Shown here: positions 35,043 through 43,459 of the stretch, in pieces
How the letters are laid out: the number at the start of each line of letters is the position of its first letter
Position numbering within the stretch: the first letter of the stretch is position 1
From: RGDT01 sp964630925
Lineage (GTDB): Bacteria; Planctomycetota; Planctomycetia; Gemmatales; Gemmataceae
DNA length: 59,656 nucleotides
Direction of reading: 5' to 3'
Assembly: GCA_964630925.1 (NCBI GenBank)
Contig: CAZVZK010000059.1
Coordinates: 1 to 59,656 of the forward strand
Notes under the pieces: model-generated
What the model was told of the DNA's origin: nothing
Seen by the model: the letters and a program-made list of their open reading frames with translations, nothing else
Databases searched by the model: none
Translations under genes and position numbers: made by a program

Positions 35043-35081
35043 GAAGAGCCGCAGCCAGGCGGGGCCTGGCGGCGGCTCTTC
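35043..35081 (-). terminator. Terminator at the end of the RND efflux operon
   Basis: GAAGAGCCGC pairs with GCGGCTCTTC, enclosing a nested CCAGGC/GCCTGG stem. It lies 17 bp past the stop codon of the lipoprotein gene at 35098. On the minus strand CCGTTTCC follows. Confidence 0.7.
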
Positions 35082-35097
35082 GCGGGCTGCCGGGGGG

Positions 35098-35613
35098 TTA
35101 CTTCACCTTGAAGTCGCCGTTGTACGGCGGCTTGTCGCCGACCTTGGCCGTCAGGGTGCCCTCCCACTTCTCGGCCTTGCCCAGCTCCTCGTGCGTCCCG
35201 GTGAAGACGGACGCCGTGCCCTCCGGGTCGTCCTTCTGCTTCGCCGGCTTGAGGTCGAGGGTGAACGCCTTCGGCTTCGTCATGTTCAGGGTCACCTTGT
35301 CGGACTTGATCGGGGCCGCCTTCCAGCTCTTGGCGTCGGGGCCGAGGACGTACACCTTGGCCGTCTTCGTCTTGGGGTCGAAGGTGAACTCGGCGTGGTA
35401 CTCCTCCTCGCCCCACTCCGCGATGGCCCCCTTGTGCGGCCCGTCCGCGTGTTCCTCCTTGCCGCCCTCCTTCTTGCCGTCCTTGTTGCCGTCCTTGGCC
35501 CCCGCCTTGGTGCCGTCCTTGGCCCCGTCCTTCTTGCCGGGGTCGCCGCAGCCGGCGGCCACCAGGGCCGCCAGGGCCAGCAGGCCCGCGCCCAGCATCT
35601 TGATGCTCGTCAT
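35098..35613 (-). CDS. Lipoprotein at the end of the RND operon
   Basis: A 171-aa protein with a lipobox LVAAGC (Cys about residue 22), a lysine/glycine/aspartate-rich linker with repeated KDG units, and a beta-type domain (about 60-171) containing EYHAEFTFDPKTKTAKVYVLG and a second FTLDLKPAK half. The paired strands recall small periplasmic metal- or ligand-binding domains, but I recognise no family. GAGGAG lies 8 nt before ATG 35613. It follows the CzcA gene by 44 bp on the same strand, so it is probably part of the efflux operon and sits in the outer or cytoplasmic membrane facing the periplasm. Confidence 0.75.
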   Translation of the reverse strand: MTSIKMLGAGLLALAALVAAGCGDPGKKDGAKDGTKAGAKDGNKDGKKEGGKEEHADGPHKGAIAEWGEEEYHAEFTFDPKTKTAKVYVLGPDAKSWKAAPIKSDKVTLNMTKPKAFTLDLKPAKQKDDPEGTASVFTGTHEELGKAEKWEGTLTAKVGDKPPYNGDFKVK

Positions 35614-35657
35614 CGTTGAAGACTCCTCGGGTAAATCGGTCCACGAGGCCGCCGGGC

Positions 35658-38600
35658 CTACCCTTGCCCGCCGGCCAGGCTCCTCTCGTCCTCGTCCTCC
35701 TCGTGGGCCATCCGCTCCGCGTCCCGGCCGCTGAAGCGCCAGAACAGCCCTGGGTGGATGAGGAACTCGCAGAAGGTGCTGGTCACCAGCCCGCCCAGGA
35801 TGACGGTGGCGACCGGGTACAGGATCTCGCGGCCCGGCTCGTTGCCGGCCCACACCAGCGGGATCAGCCCGATGCCCGCCGTCAGGGCCGTCATCAAGAC
35901 AGGCGACAGCCGCTCCAGGCTGCCGCGCATCACCATCCCCTCGGTGAAGCGCTCCCCCTCGTGCTTCATCAGGTGGAAGTAGTGGCTCACCAGCAGGATG
36001 CCGTTGCGGACGGCGATGCCGCCCAGCGAGATGAAGCCCACCATGCTGGCCACCGTCAGCGTCTGGTTGGTCAGCACCAGGGCGATGACGCCGCCGATGA
36101 AGGCCGTCGGCAGGGCGTTGAGGATCTGGAGGACGATCCGCACCGAGGGGTACAGCATCAGCAGCACGACGAACACGCCGGCCAGCGACACGCACGCCAG
36201 CACGGCGATCATCAGCGTGGCCCGCTGCTGGGCCTCGAACTGGCCGCCGTACTCCACCGTGTAGCCCTCCGGCAGCGGCACCTGCCGGCGCACCCGCTCC
36301 TTGATGTCGCCCACGACGCCGGCGAGGTCGCGGCCCTGGGCGTTGCAGCGGACGTAGATGCGCCGCCGGGCGTTGTCGCGGCTGACGCCGTTGGCCCCGG
36401 CGTCGTCGCCGATGTCGGCCACGTCGGACAGCTTCACCTGGCCGCGCCCCTCGGGCAGGTCCAGCCGCAGCTCGCCCAGCCGGCCGTAGTCCGTCCGCGC
36501 CCCCTCCTCCAGCTTGACGACGAGGTCGAACCTCCGCTGGCCCTCCAGCACCTGCGACACCGGCTCGCCCAGCAGGGCCGTCTGCACCAGCTCGGCCACC
36601 TGGGCGCGGCTGACGCCGTGGAAGGCCAGGTCGTCGGGCCGCAGGCGGACGTGCAGCTCGTCGGCCAGCTTGATCGGCTCGACCACCGGCTGGGTGACGC
36701 CCGGCACCGTGGCGATGGCCGCCTTGATCCGGTTGGCCGTCGCCACCAGCGTGTTGAGGTCGTCGCCGTACACCTTGATGGCGATCTGGGCCGACACGCC
36801 CGACAGCAGGTGGCTGATGGAGTGGGCCAGCGGCTGCTCCACCTCCACGTCGGCCCCCGGCACCTCCAGCTTCAGGTCGTGCCGCAGCCCGGCGATGATC
36901 TCCTCGCGGTGCTTGCCGCTGTCCGGGTTGATCGACAGGATGTACTCGCTGGCCGACACCGGCATCGCATGCTCGTCCAGCTCGGCCCGCCCCGTGCGCC
37001 GCACGAAGTGCAGGATCTCGCCCTTCGGGTTGGCGGCCGACTTCCGCATCGAGGCGAACTTCCTGTCCACCGCAGCAGCCGCGTCGTTGGACGCCTGGAG
37101 CGACGAGCCGGCCGGGAGGCTGACGTTCACCTGGACGCTGCCCTCGTCGAAGGGCGGCAGGAAGTCGGCCCCCAGCCGCGTCAGCAGGAAGGCGCAGGCC
37201 GCCACCAGCGCCCAGGTGATGGCCAGCAGCAGGACCGCCCGCTCCATGCTCAGGCGGATGAGGAACGACGCCCCCCACTTGAGCCAGCGGACCAGGAAGC
37301 TGTCCTGCTCCTCGCCGTGCGTCCCGCCGGAGCCCGCCAGCAGGTAGTACGACAGCACCGGCGTCACGGTCAGCGACACCAGGAGCGACGCCAGGATGGA
37401 CGTGATGTAGGCCACGCCCAGGGGCGCGAACAGCCGGCCCTCCACGCCCGACAGCGCGAACAGCGGCAGGAAGACCAGGATGACCACCGCCGTCCCGAAG
37501 ACGATGGCGCTGCGGATCTCCATGCTGGCCTCGTAGACCACCTGGAGGGCCGGCTTCGGCTCGGGCAGGGCGGCGTTCTCGCGCAGCCGGCGGAAGATGT
37601 TCTCCACGTCAACGACGGCGTCATCGACCAGCTCGCCCATCGCCACCGCGATGCCGCCCAGCGTCATCACGTTGATCGACAGGTGCGTCCCGGTCAGCCA
37701 GCCCACCAGCCGGAACACGAGGGTCGTGATGACCAGCGACAGGGGGATGGCGGTCAGCGTGATGAAGGTGGTGCGGACGTTGAGCAGGAAGAGGAACAGC
37801 ACGATCAGCACCAGGAAGGCCCCGATGACGAGGGCCTCGCCGACGTTCCAGATGCCCCGGTCGATGAAGTTCTTCATGCGGAACAGCTCGCTGTTCACCA
37901 CCACGTCGGCGGGCAGCGACGCCTCGACCTCCTCCAGGGCGCGGGCCACCTCGTCGGTCAGGGCGCGCGTATCGACGTGCGGCTGCTTGGCCACCGTCAG
38001 CACGACGCCCGGCTCGCCGTTGACGGCGGCGTCGCCGCGCTTGAGGGCCGAGCCCTCGGCCACCTTGGCCACCTGCCCCAGCAGGATGGTTCGTTGGGCC
38101 GTCGTCTTGACCGGGATCTTCCGCAGCTCGTCCAGCACCCTGGCCGATCCGGGGCCGAGCCGCCCGATGATGCGGACGGGCCGCTCGGAGTCCCCCCGCA
38201 AGGCGAAGCCGCCCGAGGCGTTGACGTTGTTGTCCTTCAGGGCCTGCTCCACATGCTGCAAGGTGACGCCGTACTCGATCAGGGCGGCGGGCTCGACCAG
38301 CACCTGGTACTGCTTCTTCTCCCCGCCCATGACGTAGACCTCGGAGACGCCGGGGATCTTCCGCAGGCGCGGGCGGACGGCCCAGTCCGCCGCCGTCCGC
38401 AGGGCGCGGCCCTGCTCCTCGGCCGTGGGGAACGGCACCAGGTGAGGCTTGCCGTCCACGGTGACGGCGGCCTCGCCGGCGGCCCCGTCGGCGGGCCGGC
38501 GCGTCCACTCCGCCCTGGCCCCCGCCGGCTCCCAGGATTCGGGGCTGTGGCGGCCGGTGACCTTCCACACCTTGAGGCCGCCGTCGCCGCCGGCCTCGGC

Positions 38601-39092
38601 CATCAGGCCGGTGGTGCCGACGGGGGCGAGCCGGCCGCCGCCGGGGCCGCGCTGGCGGTACAGGCCGGCGATGACGACCTGCCCGAGGATCGAGCTGTTG
38701 GGCGTCATCGTCGCCGTCACTCCGGGCGGGAGCTGCCCGGCCAGCGTGGCCAGCCGCTCCTGCACCGTCTGCCGGGCGGCGCGCACCTCCACCGACCAGG
38801 CGAACTCGACGTAGACCACGCTGAGGCCGGCAGCCGACTGGCTGCGGACGGCCTCGACGCCGGCGGCCCCCAGCACCGCCGTCTCGATGGGCTGGCTGAC
38901 CAGCGTCTCGACCTCCTCGGCGGCCAGCCCTCCCGCCTCGGTCAGGATGACCACGCGCGGCCGGTCCAGGTCGGGCAGCACGTCGATGGGGAGCTGCGTG
39001 GTCAGGTAGCCGCCGTACAGCAGCACGGCCAGGGCGGCCATGACGACGAGCATGCGGTTCTTCAGCGCGAGGCGGATGACGGCGTCGAACAA
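35658..39092 (-). CDS. czcA: CzcA/CusA-type heavy-metal RND efflux pump
   Basis: A 1144-aa inner-membrane proton antiporter that expels divalent or monovalent metal through the CzcB-CzcC channel. It has the RND layout of 12 membrane segments with two large periplasmic loops, the TM4 motif MGELVDDAVVDVENIF expected of the heavy-metal class, and N-terminal VLPDLDRPRVVILTEAGGLA. Residues ~145-228 contain an ~80-residue insert not usual in CzcA, between 'GQVVIAGLY' and 'LRTAADWAVRPRLRKIPGV'. The start is TTG 39092, with GAGGAGG 6 nt upstream; no ATG is nearby. It follows czcB by 14 bp. Substrate metal cannot be read from the sequence. Confidence 0.9.
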   Translation of the reverse strand: MFDAVIRLALKNRMLVVMAALAVLLYGGYLTTQLPIDVLPDLDRPRVVILTEAGGLAAEEVETLVSQPIETAVLGAAGVEAVRSQSAAGLSVVYVEFAWSVEVRAARQTVQERLATLAGQLPPGVTATMTPNSSILGQVVIAGLYRQRGPGGGRLAPVGTTGLMAEAGGDGGLKVWKVTGRHSPESWEPAGARAEWTRRPADGAAGEAAVTVDGKPHLVPFPTAEEQGRALRTAADWAVRPRLRKIPGVSEVYVMGGEKKQYQVLVEPAALIEYGVTLQHVEQALKDNNVNASGGFALRGDSERPVRIIGRLGPGSARVLDELRKIPVKTTAQRTILLGQVAKVAEGSALKRGDAAVNGEPGVVLTVAKQPHVDTRALTDEVARALEEVEASLPADVVVNSELFRMKNFIDRGIWNVGEALVIGAFLVLIVLFLFLLNVRTTFITLTAIPLSLVITTLVFRLVGWLTGTHLSINVMTLGGIAVAMGELVDDAVVDVENIFRRLRENAALPEPKPALQVVYEASMEIRSAIVFGTAVVILVFLPLFALSGVEGRLFAPLGVAYITSILASLLVSLTVTPVLSYYLLAGSGGTHGEEQDSFLVRWLKWGASFLIRLSMERAVLLLAITWALVAACAFLLTRLGADFLPPFDEGSVQVNVSLPAGSSLQASNDAAAAVDRKFASMRKSAANPKGEILHFVRRTGRAELDEHAMPVSASEYILSINPDSGKHREEIIAGLRHDLKLEVPGADVEVEQPLAHSISHLLSGVSAQIAIKVYGDDLNTLVATANRIKAAIATVPGVTQPVVEPIKLADELHVRLRPDDLAFHGVSRAQVAELVQTALLGEPVSQVLEGQRRFDLVVKLEEGARTDYGRLGELRLDLPEGRGQVKLSDVADIGDDAGANGVSRDNARRRIYVRCNAQGRDLAGVVGDIKERVRRQVPLPEGYTVEYGGQFEAQQRATLMIAVLACVSLAGVFVVLLMLYPSVRIVLQILNALPTAFIGGVIALVLTNQTLTVASMVGFISLGGIAVRNGILLVSHYFHLMKHEGERFTEGMVMRGSLERLSPVLMTALTAGIGLIPLVWAGNEPGREILYPVATVILGGLVTSTFCEFLIHPGLFWRFSGRDAERMAHEEDEDERSLAGGQG

Positions 39093-39106
39093 GGGTGGCC
39101 TCCTCG

Positions 39107-40417
39107 TCAGTGGCTGTGGCCGGCGTGGGAGTCGCCGCCCTCGCCGGCCTTCTGGGCCGCGAGGACGCGGTTCAGGGCGGCGGCAGCGTTCATGGCGTAG
39201 TGCAGTCCGGGGGCGACGCCGCCGTCGCCGGCGAGCACCACCTCGCGGCGGCCCTCGTGCAGGACGGTGACCGGCTTGCGGTCGAAGGCGTCGCCGTTGG
39301 CCCGGAAGACGTAGGCCTCGGGGCCCTCGCGGACGACGGCGGCGGCCGGCAGGACGATGACGTTCTCCAGCGGCTCGGTGCGGACGTGGAGCCGCACGCG
39401 CTGGCCGGGCCGGAACCGCCAGACGAGGAACGTCTTGCCCTCGCGCTCGTAGGCGCGTGACTGGTTGGCCAGCGGGACGTAGAAGGCGAACGTCCGGCTG
39501 GAGGCGTCCATCGAGTTCGCCAGGTGGCGGATCGTGAGCGTCTGCTTCGGCCCCGGCCACGCCGCCACGTCGTCCTCGGCGAACTCGGCCTCGACGGGCC
39601 ACGCCTTCTCGGCGGCCCGCGCCAGGAGGGCGGCCTCGGACTTGAAGGCGCGGCCCTGGATGTAGAGGAGGCGGTGGTCGGCGAGCGTGGCCAGCACCTG
39701 GCCGGCCTGCACCTGCTCGCCCGGCTGCACCTTCAACTCCTGCACCTCGTAGTCGGCACCGTCCGCCGGCGGCGCGGAGACGGTGACCTCGCGCACGAAC
39801 TTGCCGCCGGCCGCCGCGTCGAGCTGGGTGGCGGTCAGCCCCAGCGACTGGAGGATCTGCCGCTGCGACTGCGTCTGCGTGTCGAGCTTCGCCTGCTGGT
39901 TGCGGGCCTCGGTGACCTTCGCCTCGGCGACGCCGCCGCCGGCGTCCACCAGCCGCTTCAGGACGCCCTCGTTCAGCTCGCGCTCCTTGGCGGCCTTGAA
40001 CAGCTCGGCCTGGGCGTTCTGCACCAGCTCGCTGGTGATGCGGATGGTGAACAGCGGGCCGCCCGGCTTGACGGTGTCGCTGGGGTAGGCGTGGATCCTG
40101 GTGACCACGCCGGTGATGGGCGTGGTGGCCCCCCGGTCGGACTGCCCCGGCCGGTCCACGACGCTGCCGGGGATGGCCGTCGTCCGCCAGTAGTCCTTCC
40201 TCAGCTCGGCGGCGGCGACCACGAGGCCCAGGTTCTTGCGCGCCTGCCCCGTGAGCTTGACGCGGTCGCCGTGGGCGTGGGCGTCCCCGCCCGCCTTGGC
40301 CTCCTCCTTCTTCTCCGGCCAGACGAGGCGGCCCCACCTGTCCTTCGTGAGCCAGGCCCCGGCCCCGGCGGCGGCCAGGAGGGCGGCCAGCAGCAGCAGC
40401 GACAGCATGCGGTTCAT
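39107..40417 (-). CDS. czcB: RND efflux periplasmic adaptor (CzcB-like)
   Basis: A 436-aa membrane-fusion protein. An N-terminal anchor (MLSLLLLAALLAAAGAGAWL) and a His-rich linker (DAHAHGD) lead to lipoyl, helical hairpin (about 130-210) and beta-barrel domains, including GVVTRIHAYPSDTVKPG and VRLHVRTEPLENVIVLP. The C terminus is His-rich (HAGHSH), suggesting metal contact. It links CzcA to the outer-membrane channel CzcC. ATG 40417 overlaps the CzcC stop (ATGA), so translation is coupled. The next gene, czcA, starts 14 bp after its stop. Confidence 0.88.
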   Translation of the reverse strand: MNRMLSLLLLAALLAAAGAGAWLTKDRWGRLVWPEKKEEAKAGGDAHAHGDRVKLTGQARKNLGLVVAAAELRKDYWRTTAIPGSVVDRPGQSDRGATTPITGVVTRIHAYPSDTVKPGGPLFTIRITSELVQNAQAELFKAAKERELNEGVLKRLVDAGGGVAEAKVTEARNQQAKLDTQTQSQRQILQSLGLTATQLDAAAGGKFVREVTVSAPPADGADYEVQELKVQPGEQVQAGQVLATLADHRLLYIQGRAFKSEAALLARAAEKAWPVEAEFAEDDVAAWPGPKQTLTIRHLANSMDASSRTFAFYVPLANQSRAYEREGKTFLVWRFRPGQRVRLHVRTEPLENVIVLPAAAVVREGPEAYVFRANGDAFDRKPVTVLHEGRREVVLAGDGGVAPGLHYAMNAAAALNRVLAAQKAGEGGDSHAGHSH

Positions 40418-41850
40418 CTCGGCGTACCTCGGGGGGCCGTCCACGGGCCGGGGATGATCTCGATGTGCGGGCCGGCCGGGGCGTGCAGGGGCGCGGGCGG
40501 GGCGGGCGGCGTCGGCCAGTGGTCCTCAAGGAGGAGGCCGGAAAGCTCGCCGGCGGCCCGCCACGCCTCGCCGGAGGAGCGGACGGCCTCCAGCTCGGCC
40601 TGCGAGTAGGCCCGCTGGGCCTCCAGCACGCGCAGGTAGTCGAACGTGCCGGCGCGGTAGCCCTTCAGCGAAAGCTCGTAGCTCTCGCGAGCCCTGGGCA
40701 GGATGGCCTCGCGGTACAGCGTCGCACGCCGCAGGGCCGAGGCGTAGGTGCCGAACGCCTGGGCCAGCCGCTCGACGGCCTCGTTCTCCGCCCGGCCGAC
40801 GGCGTGGATGGCCTCGCCGAGCTGGCCCTGCGCGGCGAGGATGCCGCCCTGGTTCCTGTTCCACACGGGGATGGGCAAGCTGAACCCGACCATGAAGTCG
40901 TTCGAGCGGTTCTGGCTCTGGCGCGTGAAGCCGGCCTGGACGGTGACGTTGGGCACCGGCTCGGCGGCGGCCCGCGCCAGCAGGGCCTGCGCGCGGTCCA
41001 CGCCCTTGCGGGCGGCCAGCACGTCGGGGTGGGCCTGGCCGACGAAGACGCGGGCCGCCTCCAGGTCGTAGAAAGGCATCGCCTGTTCGAGCGAGCCTGC
41101 CAGCGGCCCCTCGGGCAGGCCGGTGACCCCGACCGCCGCCGCCAGCCGGCGGAAGGCCGCCGGGATCTCGCGCCTGGTGGCCTCCCGCTCGGCCCGGAAC
41201 CGCTCGCGCTCCACCTCTAGCTGCACGATGTCGAGCCGGGACGCCTGCCCGGCCTTGAGCAGCCTCTCGCTCACGCCCAGCGACTCCTCGGCCAGCCTCA
41301 GCACGTCGTCGAGGATGCCGGCCCGCCGCTGGAGGGCCAGTGTCTCGTAGTACGCCTGGCGGACGGCCCCGAGGCGCGAGTAGCGCGCCGACAGGAGGGC
41401 GAGCGTCGCCTGGTCCACCTCTCGCAGGCCGGCCTCGCGGGCCAGCCGCAGCTTGCCGGCGGTGACGACCTCCTGGCTGACGGCGGCCGTGAGGATGCCC
41501 GCCGGCCCGGTGCGGTCGGCCAGCTCGTCGGCCGTGAAGCTGAACACCGGGTTGGGCTTGAACCCCGCCTGCAAGGCCCGCCCGGCGGCCGCATCGACGG
41601 CGTGGGCCGCCTGGGCCAGGCGCGGGTTGGCCTGGAGCGTCATCTCCGTCAGTCCGGCCAGGTCGTAGGCGGCGGGGGGCGTCGGATGGGGCAAAGGCGG
41701 CGTCACCGGCCTCGCGGGGGGCGGGGCGGCGAACGACGCCGGGGCCGCCGTGCCGATGGGCGGCAACGGCACGCCCTGGGCGGCCGCCGCCGTCGCCGCG
41801 AGGGCCGCCAGCAGGGCCGCCAGCACGGGGCGGCCGAGGGAAGCTGTCAT
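40414..41850 (-). CDS. czcC: Outer-membrane TolC-family efflux channel (CzcC-like)
   Basis: A 478-aa protein with a signal peptide (LAALLAALAATAAAAQG), a proline-rich N-terminal stretch and two OEP repeats: LTEMTLQANPRLAQAAHAV with GFKPNPVFSF for the first, and ARVFVGQAHPDVLAARKGV with FSLPIPVWNRNQGG for the second. Long helices form the periplasmic tunnel. First gene of the three-gene RND set, overlapping czcB by 4 bp. The upstream 168 bp separate it from a Cys-rich secreted protein gene. Confidence 0.88.
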   Translation of the reverse strand: MTASLGRPVLAALLAALAATAAAAQGVPLPPIGTAAPASFAAPPPARPVTPPLPHPTPPAAYDLAGLTEMTLQANPRLAQAAHAVDAAAGRALQAGFKPNPVFSFTADELADRTGPAGILTAAVSQEVVTAGKLRLAREAGLREVDQATLALLSARYSRLGAVRQAYYETLALQRRAGILDDVLRLAEESLGVSERLLKAGQASRLDIVQLEVERERFRAEREATRREIPAAFRRLAAAVGVTGLPEGPLAGSLEQAMPFYDLEAARVFVGQAHPDVLAARKGVDRAQALLARAAAEPVPNVTVQAGFTRQSQNRSNDFMVGFSLPIPVWNRNQGGILAAQGQLGEAIHAVGRAENEAVERLAQAFGTYASALRRATLYREAILPRARESYELSLKGYRAGTFDYLRVLEAQRAYSQAELEAVRSSGEAWRAAGELSGLLLEDHWPTPPAPPAPLHAPAGPHIEIIPGPWTAPRGTPR

Positions 41851-42018
41851 GGTCCGGCTCCTTGTCGGGGGTCGGTGCGGATGCGGCGGCGCGGCCGCCG
41901 TGGCATGTTCGGGACGGCATGGGGTTGGGGACGCGGCGCTGCGCGTCGTGGACGTGGCCGGTGCGGCGGCCGTGCCCGTGGGAGGGCCGGCACCGCTCTG
42001 GCGGCGTGAAGGGCCGGA

Positions 42019-42513
42019 TCAGATCAGGAGCGTGAGGAAGCGCAGGTAGAGGGGAGGCCCTGGCGGCGGGCCTGGCGGGTCGGGCGCGCGGGCGGACGCC
42101 CCCGAGGCGTGCGGCGAGATCGCGGCCGCCACGGACGCCGGCAGCGCCCACGGGCCGGCGAGGCCGCCGAAGGAGACAGGGTCGGGGCGGGCGGCGTGCA
42201 TGAGGTCGGGCAGCTCGACGGCGTCCGAGCCGCCGGCCGGGCCGTGGCCGCCGCAGGGGGCGTCCTGCGTCCCGGTGTCGGCGGGGGCCTCCTGCCCGTC
42301 CTCGTCGTGATGGTGGCCGTGGCCGTGGCAGTGCCCGTGGCCGTGGCCGTCGTGCCCCTCCCCGCGCCCGGCATCCGAGGCCGGGGCGGGCGGAGAGAGG
42401 TGGACGTGGGGCCTCCCTTCGCCGCATGAGTGCGCGTGGCAGCGGCAGTGCAGCAGTTGCAGAAGCAGCATCTGCATGACCAGCGCCAGGCTCAGGAGGC
42501 GGCGGAACATCAT
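42019..42513 (-). CDS. Cys/His-rich secreted protein (family member C)
   Basis: A 164-aa protein. Signal peptide FRRLLSLALVMQMLLLQLL is followed by HCRCHAHSCGEG and a very His-rich region (DGHGHGHCHGHGHHHDEDG), a CGGH motif and a C terminus ending PLYLRFLTLLI. AGGA precedes ATG 42513; ATG 42510 is equally possible. It sits between the Tyr/His-rich protein (42651) and the CzcCBA operon. Zn, Cu or Ni buffering in the periplasm is suggested by composition and position but is not shown. Confidence 0.65.
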   Translation of the reverse strand: MMFRRLLSLALVMQMLLLQLLHCRCHAHSCGEGRPHVHLSPPAPASDAGRGEGHDGHGHGHCHGHGHHHDEDGQEAPADTGTQDAPCGGHGPAGGSDAVELPDLMHAARPDPVSFGGLAGPWALPASVAAAISPHASGASARAPDPPGPPPGPPLYLRFLTLLI

Positions 42514-42650
42514 GCCCTTCCTATCGTCATGGCCGGCAAGGCCGCTTGAAGCAGTTCTACTTCCGGGCGGGTTTCCTTCAAGCCGCCCAGGCACGCCGAG
42601 CCGGCCCCGGCGATCCCCAGGGCCGGCCGGGGGGACACCGTCAACGCCTC

Positions 42651-42944
42651 TCAGCGGTGGTGGTGCCTGTGGTGGTGGCCGTCGCCACCGGGGTAGCGGT
42701 AGCCGTAGGACGGCGTGCTGTAGCCGTAGCCGTCGGACGGCGTGGAGCGGTAGCCGTAGGACGGCGCGGCGTACCCGTAGCCGTAGGACGGCGAGCTGGA
42801 GCGGGAGCCGTAGGACGGCTCGGAGTAGCGGTGGCCGTGCCCGCCGTGGTGGTGGCCGTGGCCGCCGTAGTGCTGCGCCTGGGCCGTGCCCGCCAGGGCC
42901 AGGCAGAGCAGCGCGACGGCCGTGCCGATGAAGAGGGGACGCAT
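42651..42944 (-). CDS. Secreted Tyr/Ser/His-rich repeat protein
   Basis: A 97-aa protein with signal peptide MRPLFIGTAVALLCLALAGTAQA, a His/Gly-rich segment (HYGGHGHHHGGHGH), then about six degenerate PSYGYG or PSYGYR units and a tail GHHHRHHHR. It is related in design to the protein at 23388-23744. The Tyr-rich repeats could be cross-linked by a peroxidase and the His runs could bind metal; both are inferences. It is followed on the strand by the Cys/His-rich protein at 42019. Confidence 0.65.
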   Translation of the reverse strand: MRPLFIGTAVALLCLALAGTAQAQHYGGHGHHHGGHGHRYSEPSYGSRSSSPSYGYGYAAPSYGYRSTPSDGYGYSTPSYGYRYPGGDGHHHRHHHR

Positions 42945-43010
42945 GGGAAGGGATTCCTCCAGGTCCGGTGCATGGTGGGGCGTCGCACGACGCCCTCCAC
43001 CTCAAGAACG

Positions 43011-43039
43011 GGGCGGCGCGCGGGGGTTGCGCGCCGCCC
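43011..43039 (-). terminator. Hairpin after the periplasmic HMA gene
   Basis: GGGCGGCGCGC, loop GGGGGTT, GCGCGCCGCCC: a perfect 11-bp stem about 30 bp past the stop codon at 43070, followed on the minus strand by CGTTCTTG. Confidence 0.6.
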
Positions 43040-43069
43040 GGATGCGGATTCCCGCAGCGGCTTGCCCGG

Positions 43070-43402
43070 TCAAGACGCCGGCTTGGCCGTGTGGCTGCCG
43101 GCGGGCGTGTCCATCCGCGTCGGGGCGTGGTCGGCCTTCTCCACGGCCTCCCACAACGCCTTCGGCGACGGCGTCTGGCCCGGCTTGTGGATCGCCCAGA
43201 TCATCTTCGCCTTCAGGTCCACGCGCATCTCCGCCACGCCCGGCACGGCGGTGACCCTGCCGCTGATCTTCTTGGCGCAGCCCATGCAGTGGATGTCCGC
43301 CAGCGTCACCCGCGTGAACGCCGGCGACGGGGCCGGCACCTGCGCGTCCGCCAGGCCGGCCAGCAGGCCCAGCGCCACGAACGCCATCATCGCCTTCTTC
43401 AT
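43070..43402 (-). CDS. Periplasmic heavy-metal-associated (HMA) domain protein
   Basis: A 110-aa protein. A signal peptide (MKKAMMAFVALGLLAGLADAQ) precedes one HMA fold of ~65 residues with the metal-binding motif DIHCMGCAKK (C39, C42) and the downstream VTAVPGVAEMRVDLKAKMIWA. Unlike cytoplasmic CopZ it should be exported, so it would carry metal in the periplasm, possibly to the RND pump. It lies 57 bp after the P1B ATPase gene, on the same strand. Confidence 0.8.
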   Translation of the reverse strand: MKKAMMAFVALGLLAGLADAQVPAPSPAFTRVTLADIHCMGCAKKISGRVTAVPGVAEMRVDLKAKMIWAIHKPGQTPSPKALWEAVEKADHAPTRMDTPAGSHTAKPAS

Positions 43403-43459
43403 CGTCCCTGTCCTCCGTCTCGGGGAACGCGGCGGGAGACGCCCCGCCGCCCTCTTTCC

